From NCBI GenBank assembly GCA_003534295.1, contig DPDV01000017.1, positions 18,209 to 82,208 of the forward strand: DNA of 64,000 bases. The letters run 5' to 3'. This document shows, piece after piece, positions 53,738-61,236 of the stretch. Position numbers and translations under genes: made by a program. The notes beneath the pieces are model-generated. The model did not search any database, had not been told where the DNA came from, and was given only the letters and a program-made list of their open reading frames with translations. The stretch is from Clostridiales bacterium (GTDB lineage: Bacteria > Bacillota > Clostridia > TANB77 > CAG-508). Numbering within the stretch: position 1 is the first letter of the stretch; the number at the start of each line of letters is the position of its first letter.

Positions 53738-53772
53738 ATTATATAGCTCTTTTCCTACTATGTCAATAGGAA
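53738..53772 (-). promoter_or_regulatory. Consensus promoter and operator-like inverted repeat of nifS
   Basis: TTGACA (53766-53761), 17 nt, TATAAT (53743-53738), a full consensus. The inverted repeat TTCCTA...TAGGAA (53752-53772) spans the -35, and another AGGAAT lies at the -10. With iscR encoded next door this is a candidate IscR operator. Confidence 0.7.
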
Positions 53773-53788
53773 TTAATAATAAAATAAT

Positions 53789-53810
53789 AGAAGTCATGTT
53801 TTTGACTTCT
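53789..53810 (-). terminator. Terminator of iscR
   Basis: AGAAGTCA / TGACTTCT, an 8-bp stem with a 6-nt loop at the iscR stop, followed on the minus strand by ATTATTTTATT. Confidence 0.75.
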
Positions 53811-54207
53811 GCTTAATCAGATCTTCCAATGTTTTACTATCGATATATTCGTTTATTACATTGTCTAGCTCTTTCCAAAAAGAATATGTTTTACAATTCT
53901 TCTGTCTATTACATTTTCCGTCTTCTGTTAAACAATATATTGGTGTTAAATCTCTTTCAGTTGCTCTTAATATATCTCCTACTTTATATTCTTTGGGTTG
54001 TTTAGTTAATTTATATCCTCCTGTATTGCCTCTTGCAGTTTCTAAATAACCTGCTTTATTTAATAACGATATTATTTGTTCTAAATATTTATTTGAAATT
54101 TCTTGTCTTTCTGCTATATCTTTTAATGATATATATTTCCCATTACTATTCATTGCTAAGTCTATCATTACTCTTAAGGCATATCTTCCTTTTGTAGATA
54201 TTTTCAT
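53794..54207 (-). CDS. iscR: Rrf2-family iron-sulfur regulator IscR
   Basis: 137 aa. The winged-helix domain starts MKISTKGRYALRVMIDLA and carries ISLKDIAERQEISNKYLEQIISLLNKAGYLETARGNTGGYKL. Three cluster ligands lie in YCLTEDGKCNRQKNC (spacing CX6CX5C), as in IscR-type members that bind a [2Fe-2S] cluster. It probably represses nifS-nifU when clusters are plentiful. GGAGG precedes the ATG. A terminator separates it from nifS, which has its own promoter. Confidence 0.93.
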   Translation of the reverse strand: MKISTKGRYALRVMIDLAMNSNGKYISLKDIAERQEISNKYLEQIISLLNKAGYLETARGNTGGYKLTKQPKEYKVGDILRATERDLTPIYCLTEDGKCNRQKNCKTYSFWKELDNVINEYIDSKTLEDLIKQKSKT

Positions 54208-54246
54208 GTCCTTTTTCCTCCATTGTTTATATATATTATTTTGGGG

Positions 54247-55173
54247 TTATTCCTCATATCTCACTTCATTCATATAATTAAATCCACTTATAAAATAATC
54301 ATATGGGTAATCTCTCACTCTGCTTTCCATAACATCATTTATAGGTATAAGCGTATAATCTTTTAACACTACATATTTATATGTAAATGTTAATATTTCA
54401 TCATAAAATTTAGTTAATAAATTAATTCTGACTGTAGTTGTAACAGTTTTATTTAAATTAGTATCAAAATAACTCATTATTTCGTAAAAGCCTTTATCAG
54501 TTTTAAGTATTCTTTCATTATATATTCTAATTACTTTCTCGCCCTCATAATTTCCACTAACTTTATCAACTGCTGGATATCTATCATTATTATACAATAA
54601 TCTATACAAAATATTATCCTTTACATAAACATAGTTAGACATAAAATCATAATCAGTCTTTTTGCCAAGAAATTCAGTAGAATATTCCCATTTAAGATAA
54701 TTATTAAGTTTATAATCTGCATTTAGAAACATATCATAACTATCTCTAACTTTATTATCCAAATTTTCATCATGTAATGTATATAATGTATCATTGTAAT
54801 CAATAAATTTTATATCTGCCCCAGAGCTTGGCCTAATGTTCATAACTTTAATATTTTTATCTATGTCATAAACTTTTTTATATTCAAATTCTCCGCTGTC
54901 TAGTTTTTGAGGATTGAAAATATATATTGAATTATTACTTATGAAAGCATATTCGCTAAAATTTGTATTTTCATTTAATATTTCTCCTCCTTTTAGTTTT
55001 AAATATTTTTTATCAGGGTTGGTTGCTAATATCTGTTCTATTATTGATTTAGGCTCACAAATAGTATGGTCATTTAATTCAGGTTTCTTATTTTTTATAG
55101 CAATAATAATTGCAAAGATAACAATTATCAATATAACAGATAATACAACATAAATAATCTTCCTACTTTTCAT
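54247..55173 (-). CDS. Unknown membrane-anchored extracytoplasmic protein
   Basis: 308 aa, not recognised. One N-terminal helix (IIYVVLSVILIIVIFAIIIAI) anchors a soluble domain of about 275 residues, rich in Tyr, Asp and Asn. It has short strand-like repeats (SEYAFISNNSIYIFNPQ, IKFIDYNDTLYTLHD, NYVYVKDNILYRLLYNN), perhaps a small beta-propeller or beta-rich fold. There is no cysteine pair of note. It lies 39 nt upstream of iscR on the same strand, so the two could be co-transcribed. AGGTG precedes the ATG. Confidence 0.7.
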   Translation of the reverse strand: MKSRKIIYVVLSVILIIVIFAIIIAIKNKKPELNDHTICEPKSIIEQILATNPDKKYLKLKGGEILNENTNFSEYAFISNNSIYIFNPQKLDSGEFEYKKVYDIDKNIKVMNIRPSSGADIKFIDYNDTLYTLHDENLDNKVRDSYDMFLNADYKLNNYLKWEYSTEFLGKKTDYDFMSNYVYVKDNILYRLLYNNDRYPAVDKVSGNYEGEKVIRIYNERILKTDKGFYEIMSYFDTNLNKTVTTTVRINLLTKFYDEILTFTYKYVVLKDYTLIPINDVMESRVRDYPYDYFISGFNYMNEVRYEE

Positions 55174-55235
55174 TTTACACCTATCTTTCTATATATCCAT
55201 TTTAATGCACATATAATCAATTACACCTTTTTATA

Positions 55236-55325
55236 TTATAATATACTTCGCAAAATAGGGCAACTCATTTTGCTAATTCTTCTTCCAGATTCTTTAAATC
55301 CACATTTTTTATAACATCTTAAAAC
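55236..55325 (-). pseudogene. GNAT acetyltransferase C-terminal remnant
   Basis: A short open frame after a TAA at 55326 reads VLRCYKKCGFKESGRRISK to a stop at 55236. N-x-x-x-x-x-CYKKCGF-x-E-x-GR is the acetyl-CoA-side C-terminal motif of RimI/RimJ-like acetyltransferases. No start or catalytic core remains, so it is the tail of a lost gene. It overlaps the extended end of the next acetyltransferase. Confidence 0.6.
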
Positions 55326-55860
55326 TTAATACAGATTGGTCAATATTAATCCAATATCTTCTAAAGTAAGAATTTTCTTCTTTGATATAAATTAAATCTT
55401 TTTGTATTCCATAATTATTTTCTATGGTTTTATAAGAACCAACATTATTATCTTTACAAGTAATCATTACATCTTCCAAACCTAATTCTTTGCATTTTAT
55501 TAATGCTAGATGAAGCATTATTGTTCCATACCCTTTATTTCTTTCACTTGGCCTTATTCCATAGCCAATGTGTCCACCATATAATTTTAAAAAAGCATTA
55601 TCTATATTATGTCTAATTGATATATGTCCTAGAATTTTGTTTCCATCATTCATTAAGAAAAAAACTGTTGAAGGAACTCTACCTTCTTCCATATTTATTC
55701 CTTTATTTTCATTTTCTATTTTTATTAACCAATCCTTATAATCAATATTTTCATAATATCCTAATGGTGTAGCATTAATATCTATTTTTCTAAACTCTTT
55801 TATATAGTTTTTCCACTCTTGTTCTTCTTCAGCAGAAGGCTTTTTTAAGTATAATTTCAT
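55309..55860 (-). CDS. GNAT family acetyltransferase
   Basis: 183 aa. Core motifs are KILGHISIRHNID, GGHIGYGIRPSERNKGYGTIMLHLALIKC (acetyl-CoA pyrophosphate loop R-x-x-x-G-Y/A) and VMITCKDNNVGSYKTIENNYG. Relatives end soon after the YFRRYWI segment; here the frame runs 12 residues farther, as if a one-base loss removed the usual stop. ATG 55860 has GGAGG 6 nt upstream; an in-frame start at 55905 has none. Acceptor unknown. Confidence 0.83.
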   Translation of the reverse strand: MKLYLKKPSAEEEQEWKNYIKEFRKIDINATPLGYYENIDYKDWLIKIENENKGINMEEGRVPSTVFFLMNDGNKILGHISIRHNIDNAFLKLYGGHIGYGIRPSERNKGYGTIMLHLALIKCKELGLEDVMITCKDNNVGSYKTIENNYGIQKDLIYIKEENSYFRRYWINIDQSVLSFKML

Positions 55861-55931
55861 ATTTTTCCTCCATTCTAATGGCTTTTTGATAAAATTCCAA
55901 GTCATCCCCCAGTTTTTCTTATAAATAATTT

Positions 55932-56414
55932 TTAACTTTCAAAGTAAAATGCTAATCTTGAATTATTTCTAATATATTTTTCCTCAAAATTATTATTTGT
56001 AAAATTTTTTATAGTGTTTCTCCAAAATTTTTGAGCTCTTTCATTTTTTAATAATGTACAAACTTCCCATTTTCCTTTATACACCTCAAACATTTTATTT
56101 GCCATAAATGTTCCTGCCCCTATTCTTCTATACTTGTTAAGAACAAAAAATTCGGCTACCTCATTCATATTTTCCTCATTAAATCTCTGTAAAACAAATC
56201 CTGCTAATTCATTGTTACATTTTAATATATATGGATGCCTATTTTCTTCCTGCCAATATCTTTCAACATATTTGCTCATTACATACAATCCAGAATCCAA
56301 CATTTTAAATGTTGTAGTCTCATCTTCAAAGAAACTTAATTCATATGTATATAACTGCATTAAATTATATATTACATTCTTATCTTTCTCTTTAACTTCT
56401 ATTAAATCAAACAT
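55932..56414 (-). CDS. GNAT family acetyltransferase
   Basis: 160 aa. It has NELAGFVLQRF, VAEFFVLNKYRRIGAGTFMANKMFEVYKG (acetyl-CoA loop) and LLKNERAQKFWRNTIKNF near the end, a plan of predicted GNATs with an N-terminal LYTYELSFF helix. It is one of three acetyltransferases in this accessory region. The ribosome site is weak (GAGAG). Substrate unknown. Confidence 0.8.
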   Translation of the reverse strand: MFDLIEVKEKDKNVIYNLMQLYTYELSFFEDETTTFKMLDSGLYVMSKYVERYWQEENRHPYILKCNNELAGFVLQRFNEENMNEVAEFFVLNKYRRIGAGTFMANKMFEVYKGKWEVCTLLKNERAQKFWRNTIKNFTNNNFEEKYIRNNSRLAFYFES

Positions 56415-56428
56415 CTTTCACTCTCTAA

Positions 56429-56521
56429 TTATTTTTTTGTTACCCACTTTAATACTGCTACACACTCCACATGCCGTGTCTGCTTGTAAAAAACACCTTG
56501 GTTAGACTTGTGTGCTGATAA
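56429..56521 (-). pseudogene. RlmD/TrmA-type methyltransferase C-terminal remnant
   Basis: An open frame of about 30 codons to a TAA at 56429 reads FYKQTRHVECVAVLKWVTKK at its end. HVECVxVL is the conserved C-terminal end of TrmA/RlmD uracil-5-methyltransferases, and the same HVECVSVL occurs at the end of the chimeric frame at 61237-62085. No catalytic part is present. It sits between a GNAT and an HD gene. Confidence 0.5.
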
Positions 56522-56528
56522 AAGACAT

Positions 56529-57227
56529 CTAGTTATATAACTTATCATAAATAAAAGTAGCTAATTCAATAAATAATTCTTTATTGTCTATTAAATACTG
56601 AATATCCTCTAAAAACTTTTTATATTTTAAATCTTCAACATAGCTTTTATTAATCGCATATCCATTTTTTCCAAATTTTTTTATAACAAATTTATATGAG
56701 CTTTCAATAGATTCATTTTTATCAATTTCTGGATTCTTCTTTTTTCCATACGAAATTGAAGCAATCAGATATTGTTTCACCTCGACTTTTCTATCTGCAG
56801 AAGATAATATTTTTCCATATATATTTCTAGGTATATATTCTAATGAAGCTCTATGATCTTCAATTGTTTCTCTTATTGTTTTCATTTCCATGATGCTAAA
56901 AAATCCATTTAGATATTCATCCTCATAAGCTCTTTCTGCCGATAAAACTTCATGTCTATCTCTATCAATATGACATGCAACATCATGAAAACATACGCAA
57001 GTGTATAAGATATCATAATTTATTTCATATCCATCAGCAAGTTCAAAAGCTCGTTTTAGAACATATTTAACATGTTCTGAATTATGTCCTCCATCGTTTA
57101 GCTCATATTCCGGTAAAATCTTTCCTTCAATATATTGTTTTAATTCATTATTCACTTTGTTAATTTTTCTATTGATTTTTATTTCGTCAAAATTCAAGTC
57201 ATCTAAAAATCTATTAATTTCTTTCAT
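56529..57227 (-). CDS. HD-domain phosphohydrolase
   Basis: About 232 aa. Metal ligands are seen in HNSEHVKYVLKRAFELA (first His), CFHDVACHIDRDRHEVLSAERA (HD pair and the next His), and ETIEDHRASL with SSADRK (last His and Asp). This is the order of HD hydrolases acting on nucleotides or phosphoesters. ATG 57227 has GGAGG 5 nt upstream; the in-frame start at 57239 precedes the site. It overlaps the upstream GNAT gene by 14 nt. Substrate unknown. Confidence 0.82.
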   Translation of the reverse strand: MKEINRFLDDLNFDEIKINRKINKVNNELKQYIEGKILPEYELNDGGHNSEHVKYVLKRAFELADGYEINYDILYTCVCFHDVACHIDRDRHEVLSAERAYEDEYLNGFFSIMEMKTIRETIEDHRASLEYIPRNIYGKILSSADRKVEVKQYLIASISYGKKKNPEIDKNESIESSYKFVIKKFGKNGYAINKSYVEDLKYKKFLEDIQYLIDNKELFIELATFIYDKLYN

Positions 57228-57651
57228 TTTTGCCTCCAAAATACTTAACCAAGTAATATTTATCTAATTTAGGATTTTCTTTATTCTTTCTAATAAATTC
57301 AACCTCAAATCCACATTTTTTATAAAACTCTGGTGCCTGAAATCCATAAGTTGTTAGATTTATATTTTCAAAACCTTTTTCTTTAAAATACTCTTCGACA
57401 GTTTGCACAAGTTTACTTCCAATATGCTTATTACGATATTCATCTATTATAATCAAGTCACTAATATGAACTTCCTTATAATATGAATTTCCTGTTATTA
57501 TTCCAACAAATTTTTCATCATCTTTAGCAATAAATGAAAAAGGTGTATAATTGCAAACAACCTTATTTTTTTCTGCAAATTTATTAAATTCATCATCTAT
57601 TATTTTGTAAAATTCTTCATCCAAATTTTCCTTATATTCTATATTTAGCAC
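57214..57651 (-). CDS. GNAT family acetyltransferase
   Basis: 145 aa. It has KFVGIITGNSYYKEVHISDLIIIDEYRNKHIGSKLVQTVEEYFKEKGF and FYKKCGFEVEF near the end, typical GNAT. The start is GTG 57651 with AAAGGAG about 11 nt upstream. It is coupled to the HD gene by overlap, so the two probably work together or were acquired together. Confidence 0.82.
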   Translation of the reverse strand: MLNIEYKENLDEEFYKIIDDEFNKFAEKNKVVCNYTPFSFIAKDDEKFVGIITGNSYYKEVHISDLIIIDEYRNKHIGSKLVQTVEEYFKEKGFENINLTTYGFQAPEFYKKCGFEVEFIRKNKENPKLDKYYLVKYFGGKNERN

Positions 57652-57707
57652 TTCTACTTCATCTCCTTTTACTATTTCTTATTTTATATCACATTCTACT
57701 CGAATTC

Positions 57708-58052
57708 TCAAGCCATTTCGAAGTACTTTATTAAGTTTCCATTTTCATCTCTTTCATAAGAAAAATATTTTCTTGTATTTGTAAAATCAACAAGGACATT
57801 ATTGCTATTTAAATCAATTTTATTATTTTGTATAACAACTTCATCAAGGACATCTTTTGGAACACTTAAATCAAATTCTCGCTTTAGTATAAACCTAATT
57901 AAATAAGGATCTATTACTCCATTCTCATCATATCCACCAACTATAACATAATCTACAATAGCATTAAAAATTTCTTGGTCAAAACCTTCCATTATATCTT
58001 TAGAAGCTAATAATTCTTTTACTTTCTTTAAACCATCTGAAATAGTTTTGTA
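57708..58052 (-). pseudogene. Large serine recombinase, C-terminal remnant
   Basis: The open frame reads back into the end of dam and contains KKVKELLASKDIMEGFDQEI, then FNAIVDYVIVGGYDENGVID, PYLIRFILKREFD, and ends YFSYERDENGNLIKYFEMA. F-D-x-x-x-F-x-x-[IV]-V-[DE]-x-V-I-V-G-G-Y-D-x-[DN]-G-x-x-D-P-Y is the C-terminal end of resolvase/recombinase-family proteins of clostridial mobile elements. The catalytic serine domain is missing. An internal ATG at 57992 lacks a ribosome site. It is joined to the truncated dam gene, an evident deletion scar. Confidence 0.7.
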
Positions 58053-58699
58053 TAAGATGTAAATCCAGATGTTATTGATAATGGTCTATATGGTGGGTCA
58101 AAATATACAAAAGTATTTGTATCTATATATTTAACGCACTTTTTGTAATCTCCATATTCAAACACTACATTTTGCAATAGTTTAGATAAATTTCTTAAGT
58201 TTTTTGCATCACAAATTGTTGGATTTTTGTACTTTCCACATGGTACATTAAACTCTCCATTTTTGTTTACTCTATATAATCCATTAAAACATGTTCTATT
58301 TAAAAATATAAATTCTGAAGCTCTTTTTACATCTAAATTATCTTCGATTTTATATGAATTGTATTCACTTCTAATTTTATAAAAATATTCTTGCCTATTT
58401 TCCAATTCTATATTTAAGAATTCTTTTTCTTTCTCGTTTAGTTTTTCAATTAATGTTTCTACATCTTGTTTTATAACATTATAACAATTAATTAAATCCT
58501 TATTTATATCAAAAGCATAGGCTTCTTCAACATCATATTTTTGTAATATATCTATTAAAACTGCTCCACCACCGACAAATGGTTCGACATATTTTTTTAT
58601 TGTTCCATTTTCTAATTCGAATGGGTAAAAGTTTGTTAATTGCGATATTAAACTTCCTTTTCCTCCTGCCCATTTTACAAAAGGTTTTATAACTTCCAT
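58028..58699 (-). pseudogene. Truncated DNA adenine methyltransferase (Dam/DpnM type)
   Basis: 223 codons. The N-terminal two-thirds are intact: KPFVKWAGGKGSLISQL (SAM site with motif I analogue), EPFVGGGAVLIDIL, FDINKDLINCYNVIK, FLNRTCFNGLYRVNKNGEFNVP and catalytic DPPYRPLSITSGFTSYTK. There the homology stops: 5 residues later the frame ends, about 50-60 residues short of the family. The following bases belong to the serine-recombinase remnant. A good promoter and GGAGG precede it, so a short product could still be made. No restriction partner is nearby. Confidence 0.78.
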
Positions 58700-58722
58700 T
58701 TTTCCTCCAAAATTCTGTTTAC

Positions 58723-58751
58723 ACTATATCACATTTTTCATTTATTAACAA
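58723..58751 (-). promoter_or_regulatory. Promoter of the truncated dam
   Basis: TTGTTA (58751-58746), 17 nt, TATAGT (58728-58723). Confidence 0.55.
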
Positions 58752-58789
58752 CAAAATCCATCTAGTTTTTTTTTAATTTTTTAGTCAAA

Positions 58790-58816
58790 AAAATAGAAGA
58801 TTACTCTCCTATTTCT
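58790..58816 (-). terminator. Second terminator after the DUF7010-type gene
   Basis: AAATAGGAGA / TCTTCTATTT stem with GTAA loop, followed by TTTTG on the minus strand. Confidence 0.65.
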
Positions 58817-58862
58817 TTGATTTATTATTTATATAATTTATTTGATTCTTAATATCAAAAAA

Positions 58863-58892
58863 TTGCGATAGTTCAATAAATTGCAAGTTATC
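58863..58892 (-). terminator. First terminator after the DUF7010-type gene
   Basis: GCGATA / TATCGC outer stem and CAAT/ATTG inner stem, followed by AATTTTTTG on the minus strand, 4 nt after the stop. Confidence 0.75.
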
Positions 58893-58895
58893 GCT

Positions 58896-59432
58896 CTAAT
58901 CATTTTTTATTTTCTTATTTTCAAATGCTAACAGTATACTAAATATTATTTCTATTACTATCATCATTGTTGCAAGAATATAATTTGCAAAGTTTAAACC
59001 AACTATTAGAGATAATATTGGAATAATTATTGACAATACCATATATGTTTTTGAATTATATAACCAACTATATGGTAATAAATGTGCTCCAAATATCATA
59101 GCAATAACCATTAGCATTTTATCTGGCATTGTATGATAAATCCACATTGCTATTAAAAGATATATCATTTGATTTACAGAGAATAATATTCCTAACTTAT
59201 TTAATGGATTACTTTTATCTTGAAATTGTATCTTTAATATTTTAGATATTAAAAATGATATTGGTAATAATGGTGCAGTACAACAAAATGTTAATAGATT
59301 TTTTGTTAATATAGGTAAATTGGTTATTTGTACTATTAAAAACATAGACCATATTATTATTGACGCAATAATAAAGTGAATGCCTTTCTTTTGCTTTTTA
59401 CTACAATCTTTTTTTAATTCTTCTAAACTCAT
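58896..59432 (-). CDS. Polytopic membrane protein (DUF7010-like)
   Basis: 178 aa with about five helices. It begins MSLEELKKDCSKKQKKGIHFIIASIIIW, and GNPLNKLG-like SNPLNKLGILFSVNQ and MIFGAHLLPYSWLYNSKTY resemble the DUF7010 family as I remember it. Function unknown; no transporter signature. AAAGGAG precedes the ATG. Followed by two terminators in series. Confidence 0.7.
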   Translation of the reverse strand: MSLEELKKDCSKKQKKGIHFIIASIIIWSMFLIVQITNLPILTKNLLTFCCTAPLLPISFLISKILKIQFQDKSNPLNKLGILFSVNQMIYLLIAMWIYHTMPDKMLMVIAMIFGAHLLPYSWLYNSKTYMVLSIIIPILSLIVGLNFANYILATMMIVIEIIFSILLAFENKKIKND

Positions 59433-59455
59433 TCTTACTTCTCCTTTAAAAATTA

Positions 59456-59668
59456 CTATCTATCTTTTTCAACTAACTTTTTTATCTTATCTGTATTCTC
59501 TATGTAATTTTCGGTATATCCACATTCAGGACATACAGCACATTTGATTTTTCCAATGGCATTTTTGAACATTCCTTTTTCCCTTACATCAATTCCATAA
59601 CCACCATTAGAAACCATGACCTCTAAATTTTCTACCATTTCATTTTCACATCTTAAACATTTTCTCAT
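59456..59668 (-). CDS. Small zinc-ribbon protein
   Basis: 70 aa with CLRCENEMVENLEVMVSNGG and CAVCPECGYTENYIE: two CxxC pairs that should bind one zinc ion. Such proteins are common in clostridia, and their role is unknown. GGGAGGAAT precedes the ATG. It is 23 nt before the DUF7010-like gene. Confidence 0.8.
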   Translation of the reverse strand: MRKCLRCENEMVENLEVMVSNGGYGIDVREKGMFKNAIGKIKCAVCPECGYTENYIENTDKIKKLVEKDR

Positions 59669-59941
59669 TATTATTCCTCCCTATAACTTACTATTTTATT
59701 TTTAAGTTATTCAATTTTTTTGAATAACTTATATTACAAAACATAATAGCACAAAATACAATTTTTCTCAACCAATTCTTGCTTATAAAAATTTTTCTTT
59801 TTTCAATTTTTCTTTTTTGAAAAGGGATTGGGATTTTATCCCATGATTTACATTTGTGTATATACAAATGTCTTGCTTGTTAGGACATAAAAATTATAAT
59901 ATTTACATAATGTCATATTTCATTTTTATAAAAAAATAAAC
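59669..59941. other. AT-rich intergenic stretch with three small inverted repeats
   Basis: No gene is seen. It holds TAAGTTATTCA/TGAATAACTTA (59703-59731), TGGGAT/ATCCCA (59830-59844) and ACATTTGT/ACAAATGT (59851-59872). None has a U-run fit for termination. They may be remnants of element ends next to the TnpV module. Confidence 0.5.
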
Positions 59942-59982
59942 AAAATGCTCAAATTTTATCTCTAAAACTCAAGCATTTTTAA
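59942..59982 (-). terminator. Terminator of the TnpV module
   Basis: AAAATGCT / AGCATTTT outer stem with an inner TTTT/AAAA pairing, followed on the minus strand by GTTTATTTTTTT. Confidence 0.7.
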
Positions 59983-59988
59983 TCAATT

Positions 59989-60324
59989 TTATTTCAAAAT
60001 TCCTAACTTTCTGAAGTAAAAATATACATCCATTCCACCTTTAAAGTATATCTCTTTTTCTTCAATTTCTTGTAATTTATAATTCAAAATTATTATTTTT
60101 GAAAGCATTTTACACTCTTCTTTTGATAGTCCATTTTCTATATCTGCTTCATCTAAAATTCTTTGAATATTTATATTATTATTTAAAATATTATGCAATC
60201 TTTGCTTTATATTTTGATATTCCAAATCGTTATTTTTAAGATACATTCTTACATCTTCCATACTCTCAAAAAAGTCATCTTTGTATGCTTCAAAAAATGG
60301 TATAAACCTGTCATCTTCTTTCAT
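59989..60324 (-). CDS. TnpV-associated protein (DUF6664-like)
   Basis: 111 aa, helical and acidic. It begins MKEDDRFIPFFEAYKDDFFE, continues DVRMYLKNNDLEYQNIKQRL and GLSKEECKMLSKIIILN, and ends KEIYFKGGMDVYFYFRKLGI. This pattern recurs beside TnpV genes in clostridial mobile elements. ATG 60324 has GGGGG 7 nt upstream; the ATG at 60330 is too close. Function unknown. Confidence 0.72.
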   Translation of the reverse strand: MKEDDRFIPFFEAYKDDFFESMEDVRMYLKNNDLEYQNIKQRLHNILNNNINIQRILDEADIENGLSKEECKMLSKIIILNYKLQEIEEKEIYFKGGMDVYFYFRKLGILK

Positions 60325-60340
60325 TTTCATTCCCCCTTTC

Positions 60341-60694
60341 TTAACAAAAAATTAGTTCTTTTTCAACAATTTCTTCTGCGATAATTTTAAAATTATTCAT
60401 CAATTTTACCCATTCCATTTGATTATTTTCTTTTAATTTTTCTGTTACATTTTCTTTTTTACACATATTCTCAACTAATATTTTTACTTGTTCTTTTGCC
60501 TCTTTTTCTATCTCAAGTAAATGTTCATTTAACTTATCATCCATTAGCAAAATAGTATAAATATCCATGTGATTATGCTTTAAATATTTTAATCCTAGTC
60601 TTCCATATTTGCCTATATTTTTATCTAGTTTTGCATTTGGAAATACCATTTCAGGTATATAATATTCTCCAACTTTTTTATAACTAATTTCCAC
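60341..60694 (-). CDS. TnpV-like mobile-element protein
   Basis: 117 aa: MEISYKKVGEYYIPEMVFPN, IGKYGRLGLKYLKHNHMDIYT, LLMDDKLNEHLLEIEKEAKEQV and MEWVKLMNNFKIIAEEIVEKELI follow TnpV, an accessory protein of Tn4451/Tn5397-like and related elements. Its activity is unknown. The start is GTG 60694 with AAAGGAAG upstream. No transposase or recombinase gene is intact nearby, so this is a module left from an element. Confidence 0.82.
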   Translation of the reverse strand: MEISYKKVGEYYIPEMVFPNAKLDKNIGKYGRLGLKYLKHNHMDIYTILLMDDKLNEHLLEIEKEAKEQVKILVENMCKKENVTEKLKENNQMEWVKLMNNFKIIAEEIVEKELIFC

Positions 60695-60727
60695 TTTTCA
60701 TCTTCCTTTCTTATCAATTTTTTATTA

Positions 60728-60756
60728 ATTTTATCTAACTTGTATACCTTATTCAA
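60728..60756 (-). promoter_or_regulatory. Promoter of the TnpV module
   Basis: TTGAAT (60756-60751), 17 nt, TAAAAT (60733-60728). Confidence 0.6.
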
Positions 60757-61018
60757 AACTATAAATTGCACAAAAATCATTATTTTTTACATTTGATTTT
60801 GCTCGCTTTCGCATTATATTATTTAATATTTATTTAAATATATATAATATAAATATAATAAATAATATATATTCTTTTCTCAGATAGTAATTATATTCTC
60901 AGTTAGTATAAAGGGGAGGATTGTAAGGAGGAGAAAATTTAAAAATCGTATATACAAATCCATCTTGACAGATTTTCCTTTTGCCTTTGCTTTTTGTTGT
61001 GTTCCTGTAAATTATTTC
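60757..61018. other. Very AT-rich intergenic region
   Basis: No convincing gene. 60825-60875 is nearly pure A/T. Two ribosome-site-like runs on the plus strand (AGGGGAGG near 60911 and AAGGAGGAG near 60926) are not followed by a start codon, which suggests an eroded gene start. A 61-codon minus frame at 60899-61084 is not convincing. Confidence 0.5.
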
Positions 61019-61053
61019 ATTTAACTTGTAACCAACTTGGGCACAAGTTAAAT
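61019..61053 (+). terminator. Strong plus-strand hairpin with T-run, no gene upstream
   Basis: ATTTAACTTGT / ACAAGTTAAAT, an 11-bp stem with an inner CCAA/TTGG, followed by ATTTTTTTAT on the plus strand. No plus-strand gene feeds it, so it probably belonged to the eroded element. Confidence 0.65.
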
Positions 61054-61073
61054 ATTTTTTTATACATACAAAA

Positions 61074-61104
61074 AAAGACACCAATTTTTTATTTTGATGT
61101 CTTT
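61074..61104 (-). terminator. Terminator after the radical-SAM/RlmD chimera
   Basis: AAAGACA / TGTCTTT with a CAA/TTG continuation, followed on the minus strand by TTTTG in a run of seven T. Confidence 0.72.
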
Positions 61105-61108
61105 AAAG

Positions 61109-61141
61109 GTGGTATGCGGAAACATGTTTCCTACTAACCAC
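61109..61141. repeat. Nested inverted repeat
   Basis: GTGGT...ACCAC encloses GGAAACATGTTTCC. The inner palindrome is perfect over 14 bp. It sits between the chimera's stop and its terminator. Confidence 0.6.
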
Positions 61142-61236
61142 GTTATAATTATTTTTTATAAATTTTAATCAAATTTATCATTTTTTAAGTCTTTTTTAGG
61201 TGTTATTTTGATATGTTAGAAACATCTCAAATTTGT

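Noticed and set aside
58028..58699. Active restriction-modification system
   Set aside because: The methyltransferase is truncated after the DPPY motif region and no restriction endonuclease gene is present.
60899..61084. 61-codon minus-strand frame
   Set aside because: No ribosome site, spans a strong hairpin, and the translation has no recognisable pattern.
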